Positions 1 to 7,787 of a stretch of DNA of 52,345 nt are shown here, in pieces; the first letter of the stretch is position 1; the number at the start of each line of letters is the position of its first letter. Where the stretch lies: contig JAPJMW010000189.1 of the NCBI GenBank assembly GCA_026461505.1, positions 1-52,345 of the forward strand, in the 5' to 3' direction. The notes beneath the pieces were generated by a model. The model was not told where the DNA came from, made no database searches, and saw nothing but the letters and a program-made list of their open reading frames with translations. Made by a program: the position numbers and the translations under genes. Source of the DNA: Beijerinckiaceae bacterium. GTDB taxonomy: Bacteria > Pseudomonadota > Alphaproteobacteria > Rhizobiales > Beijerinckiaceae.

Positions 1-14
1 GCGCCAATTTTAAC
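1..14 (+). repeat. 14-bp direct repeat, copy 1
   Basis: GCGCCAATTTTAAC opens the window and recurs exactly at 871-884. It lies inside the recombinase coding frame here. Because it touches the window edge, the match could extend further left. Confidence 0.5.
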
Positions 15-159
15 CCATCAAATCGCAACTAAATCGCAACAGGTCTTGGAGTTATATGGTCAAGGTCTTGGTGCAAGTGCCATTGCTGACCAATTGGGAA
101 TTAGCCGAGCATCCACCTATCGGATTATCGGAGAGATGGGTTCAGGCGAAGCCAAGTGA
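1..159 (+). CDS. Site-specific serine recombinase/resolvase, C-terminal end only (cut by window edge)
   Basis: The frame is open from the first base of the window to a TGA at 157-159, giving 52 residues and no start. The end reads as a helix-turn-helix: GLGASAIADQLGISRASTYR followed by IIGE. This matches the DNA-binding tail of Tn3-type resolvases and DNA invertases, where such a helix-turn-helix follows the catalytic domain and docks on the crossover site. The catalytic domain would lie to the left of the window and cannot be checked. A transposase or plain regulator with the same motif is the alternative. Its position beside a repeat-flanked cargo gene fits the edge of a mobile region. Confidence 0.62.
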   Translation, partial: APILTHQIATKSQQVLELYGQGLGASAIADQLGISRASTYRIIGEMGSGEAK

Positions 160-230
160 AACGAAACTACTAATAGGTAGGGGTTCCGTTTCAGGTGGTC
201 ACATAAAAACCATCACTGACTGGGATGTGT

Positions 231-273
231 GTTACTTTATACCTATAGCAATAAGGTCTTTCGTAACACGAAG
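231..273 (+). repeat. 43-bp direct repeat, copy 1, upstream of the DUF305 gene
   Basis: The 43 bp from GTTACTTTATACCTATAGC to the AACACGAAG end recur at 717-759 with two differences (41 of 43 identical). Inside each copy GTTAC and GTAAC form an inverted pair 27 bp apart, and the core ACCTATAGCAATAAGGT is itself imperfectly symmetrical. This copy ends 15 bp before the DUF305 start codon, so it may carry the promoter or an operator of that gene. It could also be a recombination site. Confidence 0.8.
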
Positions 274-288
274 AGAGAGAGATGACCG

Positions 289-693
289 ATGAAGCATATT
301 ACAAAGGGCGCTGTTGCGCTTTCGCTCATGGTGGGCAGCACTATCGCCGTAGTCGCACAGCAAAACGGCACAACACATCAGCATATGCAAATGCCTCAAA
401 CCAACCCAATGGAGCAGATGGGACCAAAAGGCGATACAGGTCCGTCAAGCCAAGCCTATTCAGGTGCCATGAATAAAATGCATCAGGACATGGATATAGA
501 ATATTCTGGCAATCCAGATGTTGATTTCGTGCGTGGGATGATACCTCATCATCAAGGTGCGATTGATATGGCTAAAACAGTGCTTGCCTTTGGAAAAGAC
601 CCTGCAATCCGTAAATTGGCTGAAGATGTCATCAAGGCACAGGAAAATGAAGTCGCATTTATGAGGGAATGGCTTTCAAAAAACGCCAAATAG
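289..693 (+). CDS. Secreted DUF305 protein, probably copper or metal related
   Basis: The protein has 134 residues. Residues 1-23 look like a Sec signal peptide (basic start, hydrophobic core, cut near VVA-QQ), so the product should be periplasmic. A His/Met-rich stretch (HQHMQM) follows at about 30-36. The DUF305 domain occupies the C-terminal half, with the family hallmark DFVRGMIPHHQGAIDMA and an end reading ENEVAFMREW. DUF305 proteins are often found with copper-resistance genes and the His/Met content suggests metal binding, but the function is not established. An AG-rich Shine-Dalgarno tract (GAGAGAGAG) precedes the ATG. The gene is bracketed by the 43-bp repeats and follows a recombinase fragment, which suggests a transferred or duplicated cassette. 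Confidence 0.88.
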   Translation: MKHITKGAVALSLMVGSTIAVVAQQNGTTHQHMQMPQTNPMEQMGPKGDTGPSSQAYSGAMNKMHQDMDIEYSGNPDVDFVRGMIPHHQGAIDMAKTVLAFGKDPAIRKLAEDVIKAQENEVAFMREWLSKNAK

Positions 694-716
694 ACCTCAT
701 CTAAAAACGAAATAGC

Positions 717-759
717 GTTACTTTATACCTATAGCAATAAGGTGTTTAGTAACACGAAG
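717..759 (+). repeat. 43-bp direct repeat, copy 2, downstream of the DUF305 gene
   Basis: Second copy of the element at 231-273, in the same orientation, 24 bp after the DUF305 stop. The two differences fall in the spacer before GTAAC (GTCTTTC against GTGTTTA). No gene begins directly after it. Confidence 0.8.
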
Positions 760-870
760 GGGTTGATTGGGTAGAACAATTCGCCACCCATTGACGCCAT
801 ATAGGTCTGCTGTAAGTTATTGATATTGCATCAGCAGCAATGGAAGAAATGGCAAATCTCCGCCTTGGGA

Positions 871-884
871 GCGCCAATTTTAAC
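871..884 (+). repeat. 14-bp direct repeat, copy 2
   Basis: Exact copy of the first 14 bases of the window. With the 43-bp pair it gives a nested order: 14-bp, 43-bp, DUF305 gene, 43-bp, 14-bp. Confidence 0.5.
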
Positions 885-916
885 GTCGCAGTTCAAGCAA
901 TTGATTAAAAATTCAT

Positions 917-1132
917 CTAAACGGACAGATGCTTAGCAGGAATTCCTTCATTACAAATCCATATGAAATTATATGGAATGACGAGAGATTTAACTTCCTG
1001 CTCTCCAAAGAGCCGACGCTCTTCGCACTCCTCAAATGTCTCATATGATCGCGATGCCCAACCGTCCAATTGGTCCCCGGAAATCCATTGATCGCCAATA
1101 AGAAAAAAGATCGTCAACCACCAATGGGTCAT
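917..1132 (-). CDS. Small hypothetical protein with a hydrophobic N-terminus
   Basis: A 71-residue frame begins MTHWWLTIFFLIGDQW. The body (SGDQLDGWASRSYETFEECE followed by ERRLFGEQE, with a late WIC) resembles small alphaproteobacterial hypothetical proteins with a Trp/Cys-containing core, but I cannot assign a family. The first 12 residues could be a membrane anchor or weak signal. The ribosome site is poor (AGG about 8 bases upstream). An overlapping minus frame at 913-1098 has no comparable pattern. It may be real; codon statistics or homologues would decide. Confidence 0.4.
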   Translation of the reverse strand: MTHWWLTIFFLIGDQWISGDQLDGWASRSYETFEECEERRLFGEQEVKSLVIPYNFIWICNEGIPAKHLSV

Positions 1133-1188
1133 ATTAATACCTAGCTGTAATAATACCCTGCATATGTTCCGCCGACCGAGCCGCGACC

Positions 1189-2814
1189 TCAGACAAGCAG
1201 GAAATGTGAGTTATCAAAGTGAAAGCTCGCTAGTTGGGTGCCTATGAGCGTAACATCATTGGTACCAAGGCCGTCAATCACCGTGTCGGCACCTACCTGA
1301 TGCGCGTGGGATTGAACATCAACCACACTTGAATAGAACGCGTGATCGAACTGCATCAGATCATGGTTAGCGTCAAAATTCTTGACCGTGTTGGAACCGA
1401 ACTGTCCCGAGAAGACGAAAATATCAGATCCGTTACCCCCCTTTAGAATATCGTCATGACCGCCGATGAGAACCGCACCTTTATTGCCGGCATTAACGGT
1501 ATTGCCACCTGCTCCACCATCCAAGACGGTATGCTGAAGGTTGGGGCCGTTAATCAGTGTGTTAGCTTGTCCGCCGAAATATTTCTGATCGTTATGGATC
1601 GCCACAATGCTCAGCGTTGCGGTTGACGTCGCGCCATCGCCATTGCTAACCGTATAGGAAAAGCTATCAACTCCGATGCTGTCACGCGGCAGGAATTGTT
1701 GATTGACGGCCTTGTAGGAATAGCTACCGTCCCAATTTAATGTCAGCGCACCAAAATGGCCATTGAGGGTTTTATCGACCGCGATGGCACTACTGTTCAC
1801 CGCCACCACCCAGAGGCTATCATTCGTTAGTTGGTTGATATCGTTGGCAAGGACGCCATGCTGCGCGTCGGCTTTCAGAAGATGGTTCGCATCGATATGA
1901 TTACGATCATTTGTGAGATTTGGAATGAAGGTTGGTAAGGCTGTGAAGAGATGCTCTATTCCATCTGAGTCGATGTAATATCCACTGACTTTCCCCTCGT
2001 CATTGACAGCCCTTAGATAGGTGTTTGCCGCATTTGGCGTATCAAAAATTTTGATCGCACCTCGAATATCCGTGAAGCCATGATCCCCCATGCTATCCGT
2101 AAAACTCCCGACAATTTCACCAAAATTATTGACAACTAAATTGGCCGTACTTGTTGAGTCGAAAGGATCAAGTGTTTCGATCGTTCCATGCAAATTAATA
2201 AAGCCATGCAATTGGCCACTTCCATCGGCGTAGACGCCGACAGCTTCACCACTATCATTGATAGATTTCGGATAAATCGCCGTCGAATTTTGGATATCAA
2301 AAGTTTTAAAAACGCCGTTGATATCGGTGAACCCATGTTCGACCAAGTTCATATCGACATAAGTTCCAACAACACCACCAAGATCGTTTACGGCAAAAAC
2401 ACTACTGCTGGTCGAACCAGGGGGTTCGATAACAGAGCCCACACCATTGATGATCGAAAAGCCGTAATTTGTGATACCATCATAAAAAGTTCCAACAATT
2501 TCTCCAGAATTATTAATGGCGTGGGGTTGAATTTGTGTGGCATCCGGAAGAAGCAACTCAGAAAAAATTCCATTCTGAAAAATAAAACCACCACCCGCGC
2601 TTGATCTAGGAATGAAAAAGCCCGCAGCTGTCCCAAAATCATTAACAACCACTGGGAAGGTATGAATTGCACCCGGCCATTCAATATAGGTTATGACACC
2701 CTTGTTATTAAGGTAGCCATGATTAGCGCTTGAAGTGCCGACAAAATTTCCCGTTGCGTTGAACCCATTTACATTACCTAGGCTATCAAACACTGCGTAT
2801 GTATAACTCGCCAT
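1189..2814 (-). CDS. Large secreted protein with HAF-like, VCBS/cadherin-like and RTX-type regions
   Basis: The protein has 541 residues from an ATG with a strong site (GGAGG, 5 bases away). An ATG 18 bases further up has none and contains that site. Residues 1 to about 295 are imperfect repeats of about 44 residues built on patterns like VNNFGEIVGSFTDSMGDHGF, resembling HAF repeats. Residues about 305-420 resemble a VCBS/cadherin-like module (VLANDI near the start, DSFSYTVSNGDG near the end). The last 120 residues carry Gly/Asp-rich RTX-like turns (GGHDDILKGGNGSDIFVF) and the hydrophobic-ended tail typical of type I secretion substrates. There is no signal peptide. It is probably exported as a surface or matrix protein. 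No type I transporter genes are beside it. Its target is unknown. Confidence 0.85.
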   Translation of the reverse strand: MASYTYAVFDSLGNVNGFNATGNFVGTSSANHGYLNNKGVITYIEWPGAIHTFPVVVNDFGTAAGFFIPRSSAGGGFIFQNGIFSELLLPDATQIQPHAINNSGEIVGTFYDGITNYGFSIINGVGSVIEPPGSTSSSVFAVNDLGGVVGTYVDMNLVEHGFTDINGVFKTFDIQNSTAIYPKSINDSGEAVGVYADGSGQLHGFINLHGTIETLDPFDSTSTANLVVNNFGEIVGSFTDSMGDHGFTDIRGAIKIFDTPNAANTYLRAVNDEGKVSGYYIDSDGIEHLFTALPTFIPNLTNDRNHIDANHLLKADAQHGVLANDINQLTNDSLWVVAVNSSAIAVDKTLNGHFGALTLNWDGSYSYKAVNQQFLPRDSIGVDSFSYTVSNGDGATSTATLSIVAIHNDQKYFGGQANTLINGPNLQHTVLDGGAGGNTVNAGNKGAVLIGGHDDILKGGNGSDIFVFSGQFGSNTVKNFDANHDLMQFDHAFYSSVVDVQSHAHQVGADTVIDGLGTNDVTLIGTQLASFHFDNSHFLLV

Positions 2815-3126
2815 CTTATCCTCCATGATCACTTAAAAGGCGGATAGGCGCCCATTCACACTCAACGTCATCCTTTGATGGGATAAAAACCGCAAAAGAC
2901 GCATTCGAAAATGAAACGATTAGGCCGAAAAAAATACATTTAACATTTTCGGTATTTCCCTTTTTGCGAGAGGCCTCAGGCCTACATAGCCTCAGAAATC
3001 AGTAAACTTCCGAGAGCACTGAGAAAACTATAGCCGCTCATTCCAAGGGTCCATTAGGGTTTGGACCGATGAGCAGTTCTATTGATCCTTACGGATCAAA
3101 ATCGTCTTGCTAATCCGTACAGAAAA
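2815..3126. other. 312-bp intergenic region between the RTX-type gene and the FkbM gene
   Basis: AT-rich spacer that should contain the promoter of the leftward secreted-protein gene. One inverted repeat is clear: TTGATCC at 3082-3088, a TTAC loop, and GGATCAA at 3093-3099. It lies 28 bp past the FkbM stop and could be a weak terminator (no T run follows) or a binding site. No other gene or RNA was recognised. Confidence 0.5.
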
Positions 3127-3945
3127 CTAACGCATAGCCGCCAATATAACGTCGGACGAATGGATGATTTCGGAAATATCCGCACGCTCCGGAATAAAAA
3201 TAAAATTATTCACGTAAGGCACAGTACGTCGATCCTGCCCAGACTCTATCGCTTGCAACAAGGTATCATCTTGCATTTCTTGTTTGTGGTCTGAGATCGG
3301 ATTCATTTTACCGCTATGAACAAAAAAGCCTGAATAATTTTTAGCTTCCATAAAGCTGCGCACCGAGGCAATGGCATGGGGACGATGTCGGTCCTCCACT
3401 TCGATGAGAATGATTGGCTGCTGGCGATCAAGCAATTCGCGTGCGCCTTCCAAAACATTGAGTTCATGGCCTTCAACATCGATTTTTATAAAGCCAATCG
3501 GGCGGTCGGCTAGCTCATCCAATGTTACCGCTTCAACCGGAAGCTCAGAAAGCGCTACGCCGTCATTAAAGCCGCCAACACGGGATATCCCTTCGGAAGG
3601 CTTACCATCAATGATGGGGGTCGTCAGCTCCAATACGCCCGGCTCATCAGAGACAAGAACTTGATGCACACTAACATTGTCGTCCAAGGCCGCGCTTAAG
3701 ACATAGGCCAAGCGTGGATGAGGTTCGAACGCATGGACATGACGCGCAAGGCGCGAGAGCGGTAGCGTGTAGCGACCAATATTGGCACCCACATCAACGG
3801 CCTCCCGCTCGGGGTCAACCAAAGCCGGCAATAAATCCATCTCGATCTCATCGTGATGGTGGCGCATGTGATGAAGGCGAAAAGCCAGTTTCGGCATGGA
3901 ATAGTAAATGCCCGTACGTATTAGATTACCAAACGAGCCGATCAT
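3127..3945 (-). CDS. FkbM-family SAM-dependent methyltransferase
   Basis: The protein has 272 residues. The SAM-binding glycine loop AVDVGANIGRYT, an acidic strand end (HAFEPHP) and the FkbM signature FIKIDVEGHELNVLEGA are all present, so this is a Methyltransf_21 member. Such enzymes O-methylate sugars, polyketides or other small molecules; the substrate here is unknown. I chose the ATG at 3943-3945 because GGGGAG lies 9 bases before it. An in-frame TTG at 3987 lacks a convincing site. The gene stands alone between an RTX-type gene and a divergent acetyltransferase. A role in glycan modification is only a guess. Confidence 0.88.
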   Translation of the reverse strand: MIGSFGNLIRTGIYYSMPKLAFRLHHMRHHHDEIEMDLLPALVDPEREAVDVGANIGRYTLPLSRLARHVHAFEPHPRLAYVLSAALDDNVSVHQVLVSDEPGVLELTTPIIDGKPSEGISRVGGFNDGVALSELPVEAVTLDELADRPIGFIKIDVEGHELNVLEGARELLDRQQPIILIEVEDRHRPHAIASVRSFMEAKNYSGFFVHSGKMNPISDHKQEMQDDTLLQAIESGQDRRTVPYVNNFIFIPERADISEIIHSSDVILAAMR

Positions 3946-4078
3946 AATGGTTCTCCCCAAAATACTCTGGCGGATCAACCCGATCAACGAGCTAAAGTTC
4001 CAGCTTTTCTGTCATCCCCCGCGTCAAAAAAAGGCGTCCCAACAGAATCCAAAAGCATGGTTTTAAAGCCTTATATCT

Positions 4079-4705
4079 ATGCATTTTTGCATGGTTTCAC
4101 TTAAATACATCAACCAACTTGCATTTTGTGCAATGCAGCATCATATCTGTCTGATGCAAAAGACCCGGGACAAACAAATCTCGGCTTCGGTCAACCCGGG
4201 GTCCAATATAGGTTTTTCTATTCGGCATTTATGGCCAATGGACATCGCGTCCTACCGCGAGCATTTGCTGAGGCTCGATCCGGAATCGCGGTATTCGCGG
4301 TTCGGTGGCAGCGTGTCGGACACCTATATCAATGACTATGTCGATACCGCACTCCGTCCTGACACGCTTATTTACGGCGCCTTCAACGAAACCCAACTGA
4401 TTGCGGCCGGTGAATTACGGATCTTATTCGGCACATGGCCGCTGCGCGCAGAAACGGCCTTTTCGGTTGAAAAGCTCTATCAAGATCATGGCTTGGGTGA
4501 TCAATTGCTCTCGCGCATCATCACCGCTGCGCGAAATCGTGGGGTCACGAGATTAGGCATGCAATGCCTTAGCCATAACCAACGCATGCGGCATCTCGCG
4601 CAAAAACATCATGCCGAAATGACAACCGCCGATGGTGAAACAGAGGCACAGCTCATACCGCTAACCTTCAACCCGATTAGCCTTTTCGAAGAATGGATGG
4701 GTTAA
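4079..4705 (+). CDS. GNAT-family N-acetyltransferase
   Basis: From residue about 45 the protein follows the GNAT fold: IRHLWPMDIASYREHLLRLD, then SRYSRFGGSVSD, a central strand (LIAAGELRILF), and the acetyl-CoA loop region DHGLGDQLLSRIITAARNRG. Related alphaproteobacterial proteins share the LLRLDPESRYSRFGG motif. The substrate is unknown. The start is uncertain: ATGs at 4079, 4091, 4133 and 4154 are all in frame and none has a good ribosome site. The first 25 residues are Cys- and His-rich and unlike the family, so 4154 (183 residues) is quite possible. It is monocistronic, transcribed away from the FkbM gene. Confidence 0.8.
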   Translation: MHFCMVSLKYINQLAFCAMQHHICLMQKTRDKQISASVNPGSNIGFSIRHLWPMDIASYREHLLRLDPESRYSRFGGSVSDTYINDYVDTALRPDTLIYGAFNETQLIAAGELRILFGTWPLRAETAFSVEKLYQDHGLGDQLLSRIITAARNRGVTRLGMQCLSHNQRMRHLAQKHHAEMTTADGETEAQLIPLTFNPISLFEEWMG

Positions 4706-4795
4706 GCGGATGGTACTCTAAGTCGCCTCAATCCATGGAAACAAGCCGGCCTCCAATAAAGCCAGCTTGATCCGTATTTTCCGATAGGAGCGACC

Positions 4796-6382
4796 TTAAA
4801 AAACCAAGGCACGCGCTTGCTTAACACCAGGCAAGCGTTGAATACCCTGCAGAATATGCGGCGGCGCTTCACCGTCAATTTCAACAAGTGCAATGGCAGA
4901 ACCACCTTCATTGTCGCGACCTAAGGCAAAGGTAGCGATATTAACGCCCGCATTCCCGAGAAGGGATGCAAAACGGCCAATGAATCCTGGCTTATCTTCA
5001 TTCGTCACATAGATCATGGATGGACCAAATTCGGCATCCATTTTGATACCCTTAATATCAACAATTCTGGGTTTACCATCATTGAAGACGGTACCAGAGA
5101 TCGAGCGAACAAGCTCATCGGTCACCACTTCCAGCGTGATCAGCGAGTCATAATCCCCCTCGCCTTCACGCACTGTTTCTTCAATCACAATGCCGCGCTC
5201 TTTTGCGACAACGGGTGCAGAGACCACATTAACATCTTGAAGAGCAGGACGAAGCACACCAGCAATGGCAGCCGCTGTTAAAGCTTTAATCTTTAGCGCG
5301 GCAACACCACCTTGATAGGTAATGCGCACTTCTTTCAAGCCACCATCCGTAAGCTGGCCTGCGAAGGAGCCAAGCTTTTCAGCCAGCGCGATAAAGGGGC
5401 GTAACTTTGGCGCTTCCTCAGCCGTAATCGATGGGAAATTGACGGCGTTTGAAATCGCACCACGAACCAAATAATCAGACATTTGCTCTGCCACTTGCAG
5501 CGCGACATTTTCTTGCGCCTCGGTTGTTGCAGCACCCAGATGCGGCGTGCAAACGACATTCGGATGACCGAATAAAATATTAGATGTTGCAGGCTCTTCG
5601 GCAAACACGTCAAAAGCCGCACCCGCGACATGGCCCGTATCTAGAAGGGCACGCAAAGCATGCTCATCCACCAAGCCCCCACGCGCGCAATTGATGATCC
5701 GAACACCCTTTTTCGTACGTGCTAAATTATCGGCAGAGAGAATATTTTTTGTCTGCGCCGTGAGTGGAGTATGCAAACTAATGATATCGGCACGGGCCAA
5801 TAATTCTTCGAGCTCGACTTTCTCGACACCCAAATCAATCGCCCGCTCGGGTGACAAAAACGGATCATAAGCAATCACGCGCATATGCAAGCCAACGGCC
5901 CTATTCGCAACAATCGCACCAATATTTCCGCATCCGATAATACCAAAGGTTTTGCCGGTAATTTCAACGCCCATAAAGCGGTTCTTTTCCCATTTACCCG
6001 CTTGTGTTGATGCATCAGCTGAAGGGATTTGACGCGCTAAAGCAAACATCATCGCAATCGCGTGTTCTGCGGTCGTAATCGAATTACCAAACGGCGTGTT
6101 CATGACGATCACGCCCTTGGCAGTAGCCGCAGGAATATCGACATTATCAACACCGATACCTGCGCGGCCAATCACTTTCAGCTGCGTCGCATTGGCCAAT
6201 ATTTTTTCCGTAACCTTGGTCGCAGAGCGGATGGCTAGACCATCATATTGGCCAATTATAGAAGCCAATTTTTCTTTATCTTTTCCAAGATCCGGTTGGA
6301 AATCGACCTCAACGCCACGTTCTTTAAAAATAGCGATGGCGGCCGGAGAAAGAGCATCAGAAATGAGAACACGAGGTGCCAT
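4796..6382 (-). CDS. serA: D-3-phosphoglycerate dehydrogenase (long form with ACT domain)
   Basis: SerA oxidises 3-phosphoglycerate to 3-phosphohydroxypyruvate with NAD, the first step of serine synthesis. At 528 residues it is the long type. The Rossmann loop GCGNIG is at about 150-155. Catalytic residues can be placed as R234 (in NCARGG), E263 (in FAEEP) and H281 (in CTPHLGAATTEAQ). An intervening allosteric domain spans about 320-450 and an ACT domain about 455-528, which in the family senses serine. It is the distal gene of a serC-serA unit, 92 bp after serC with a stable hairpin between, so both enzymes are probably made from one transcript under the serC leader. Confidence 0.97.
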   Translation of the reverse strand: MAPRVLISDALSPAAIAIFKERGVEVDFQPDLGKDKEKLASIIGQYDGLAIRSATKVTEKILANATQLKVIGRAGIGVDNVDIPAATAKGVIVMNTPFGNSITTAEHAIAMMFALARQIPSADASTQAGKWEKNRFMGVEITGKTFGIIGCGNIGAIVANRAVGLHMRVIAYDPFLSPERAIDLGVEKVELEELLARADIISLHTPLTAQTKNILSADNLARTKKGVRIINCARGGLVDEHALRALLDTGHVAGAAFDVFAEEPATSNILFGHPNVVCTPHLGAATTEAQENVALQVAEQMSDYLVRGAISNAVNFPSITAEEAPKLRPFIALAEKLGSFAGQLTDGGLKEVRITYQGGVAALKIKALTAAAIAGVLRPALQDVNVVSAPVVAKERGIVIEETVREGEGDYDSLITLEVVTDELVRSISGTVFNDGKPRIVDIKGIKMDAEFGPSMIYVTNEDKPGFIGRFASLLGNAGVNIATFALGRDNEGGSAIALVEIDGEAPPHILQGIQRLPGVKQARALVF

Positions 6383-6437
6383 AGAATTTATCTTTCAAGT
6401 GCAAAGCGCAAAAGCGCGATAAGGGAATTGGAGGGAG

Positions 6438-6459
6438 ACGTCCTCTCGAAAGAGGACGT
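6438..6459 (-). other. Intercistronic hairpin between serC and serA
   Basis: ACGTCCTCT and AGAGGACGT form a perfect 9-bp stem. On the transcribed minus strand the loop is TTCG, a very stable tetraloop. A run of six T lies before the hairpin on that strand and none follows, so it is not a normal terminator. It more likely sets mRNA processing or stability within serC-serA. Confidence 0.6.
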
Positions 6460-6474
6460 TAAAAAACGAGGTCG

Positions 6475-7647
6475 TTAAGCGGCTTTGACGAGGCCCGCTT
6501 TGACTGTGCGATAGGCCCATTCAATCCAGGGCATCAACGCCGCAACATCGGATGTTTGAACGGTTGCACCACACCAAATGCGCAAGCCCGGAGGCGCATC
6601 ACGGTAAGACCCCAAGTCCAGCCCAACACCTTCTTTTTCAAGCAAGGATGCAACCGACTTTGCAAAGTTGGCTTGCGCCTCGGATGTCAGCGCCTTGATT
6701 TCAGGATCTGAAAAAACAAGACACACGCTCGTGTTGGAACGCGTTGCTTGATCGCGTGCCAGAAAGTCAAGGAAAGGCTTTTCAGCCACAAAATCGGCAA
6801 CGGCCTTAGCATTGGCATCGCACCGCGCGATCAAGCCAGAGAGGCCACCCACCGACTGCGCCCATTCAAGTGTATCGATATAATCCTCAACGCAAAGCAT
6901 CGAAGGCGTGTTGATCGTCTCACCAGAAAATATTCCCTCGATCAGCTTACCGCCCGAGGTCAGCCGGAAGATCTTGGGCAATGGCCAAGCAGGGGTATAG
7001 CTCTCCAAGCGCTCAACGGCACGTGGGCTTAAAATCAGCATGCCATGCGCGGCCTCGCCACCCAATGCCTTTTGCCAAGAATAGGTAACGATATCGAGCT
7101 TCGGCCAATCCAGATCTTGGGCGAAAGCGGCAGACGTCGCATCGCAAAACGTAAGACCGTTGCGATCCGCCGAAATCCAATCGGCGTTTGGAACCCGCAC
7201 ACCGGAGGTGGTTCCATTCCACGTAAACAAAACATCGTGATCGGGGTGAACCGCGGCGAGGTCTGGCAGCGCGCCATATTCAGCCTTCATCACGCGCGTG
7301 TCTTTAAGCTTTAATTGCTTAACGGCATCATTCACCCAGCCTTCACCAAAGCTTTCCCAAGCCAGACAATCGACAGGGCGTGCACCCAGCATCGTCCACA
7401 TCGCCATTTCATAGGCGCCGGTATCGGAAGCAGGCACAATGCCGATGCGGTAATCCGCTGGCACCTGCAAAATCTCGCGGGTCAAATCAATCGCACGCTT
7501 CAAACGCGCTTTACCAACCTTCGCGCGATGCGAACGGCCTAAGGATGCGTTTTTAAGAGCGTCAGGGGTCCAGCCGGGGCGCTTGGCGCAGGGACCGGAA
7601 GAAAATTGCGGGTTAACCGGCCGCAAGCCGGGTAGGGTCTGTGTCAT
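6475..7647 (-). CDS. serC: Phosphoserine aminotransferase
   Basis: SerC is a class V PLP enzyme that transaminates 3-phosphohydroxypyruvate to phosphoserine using glutamate. The sequence opens [17 protein letters not shown], typical of the alphaproteobacterial form. The PLP lysine lies in [16 protein letters not shown] place the start at the ATG at 7645-7647 because GGAG is 6 bases upstream; this gives 390 residues. In-frame codons further up run through the structured leader, and the ATG just before (7650) is too close to the GGAG. The gene is followed by serA. serB is not in the window. Confidence 0.96.
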   Translation of the reverse strand: MTQTLPGLRPVNPQFSSGPCAKRPGWTPDALKNASLGRSHRAKVGKARLKRAIDLTREILQVPADYRIGIVPASDTGAYEMAMWTMLGARPVDCLAWESFGEGWVNDAVKQLKLKDTRVMKAEYGALPDLAAVHPDHDVLFTWNGTTSGVRVPNADWISADRNGLTFCDATSAAFAQDLDWPKLDIVTYSWQKALGGEAAHGMLILSPRAVERLESYTPAWPLPKIFRLTSGGKLIEGIFSGETINTPSMLCVEDYIDTLEWAQSVGGLSGLIARCDANAKAVADFVAEKPFLDFLARDQATRSNTSVCLVFSDPEIKALTSEAQANFAKSVASLLEKEGVGLDLGSYRDAPPGLRIWCGATVQTSDVAALMPWIEWAYRTVKAGLVKAA

Positions 7648-7674
7648 CATTTTCTCCATCCTCACAGATGGGCG

Positions 7675-7732
7675 CCTCTCGTTGGGGAGAGGTGTCCCGC
7701 TGATGGAGATACGCGGACGGATGTGTTCCGTC
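7675..7732 (-). promoter_or_regulatory. Structured serC leader, candidate serC RNA motif
   Basis: Two hairpins lie in the 5' leader of serC on the minus strand: GACGGA/TCCGTC (7716-7732, 5-nt loop) and CCTCTC/GAGAGG (7675-7692, 6-nt loop). The second ends about 18 bases before the ribosome site. A conserved RNA called the serC motif is known upstream of serC-serA operons in Alphaproteobacteria and also has two small hairpins. Position and layout fit. I have not matched the consensus base by base. Confidence 0.5.
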
Positions 7733-7787
7733 AATCGACAAATGTCGGTTTGGGGATAAAAAGATTCGGTCTTCTATCAGGAAGCGG

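Larger units (their letters stand above)
694..916. other. Gene-poor gap with repeats and a broken reading frame
   Basis: This 223-bp stretch holds the second 43-bp repeat, the second 14-bp repeat and a short open frame (ATG at 840, stop at 906-908; about 22 residues reading MEEMANLRLGSANFN and onward). That frame has no visible ribosome site and looks like a remnant of a longer gene. Nothing else was recognised. Confidence 0.5.

Noticed and set aside
231..759. Integron gene cassette with attC sites around the DUF305 gene
   Set aside because: The repeat ends (GTTACTT and GTAAC) do not fit the GTTRRRY/RYYYAAC core of attC, and no integrase gene is visible.
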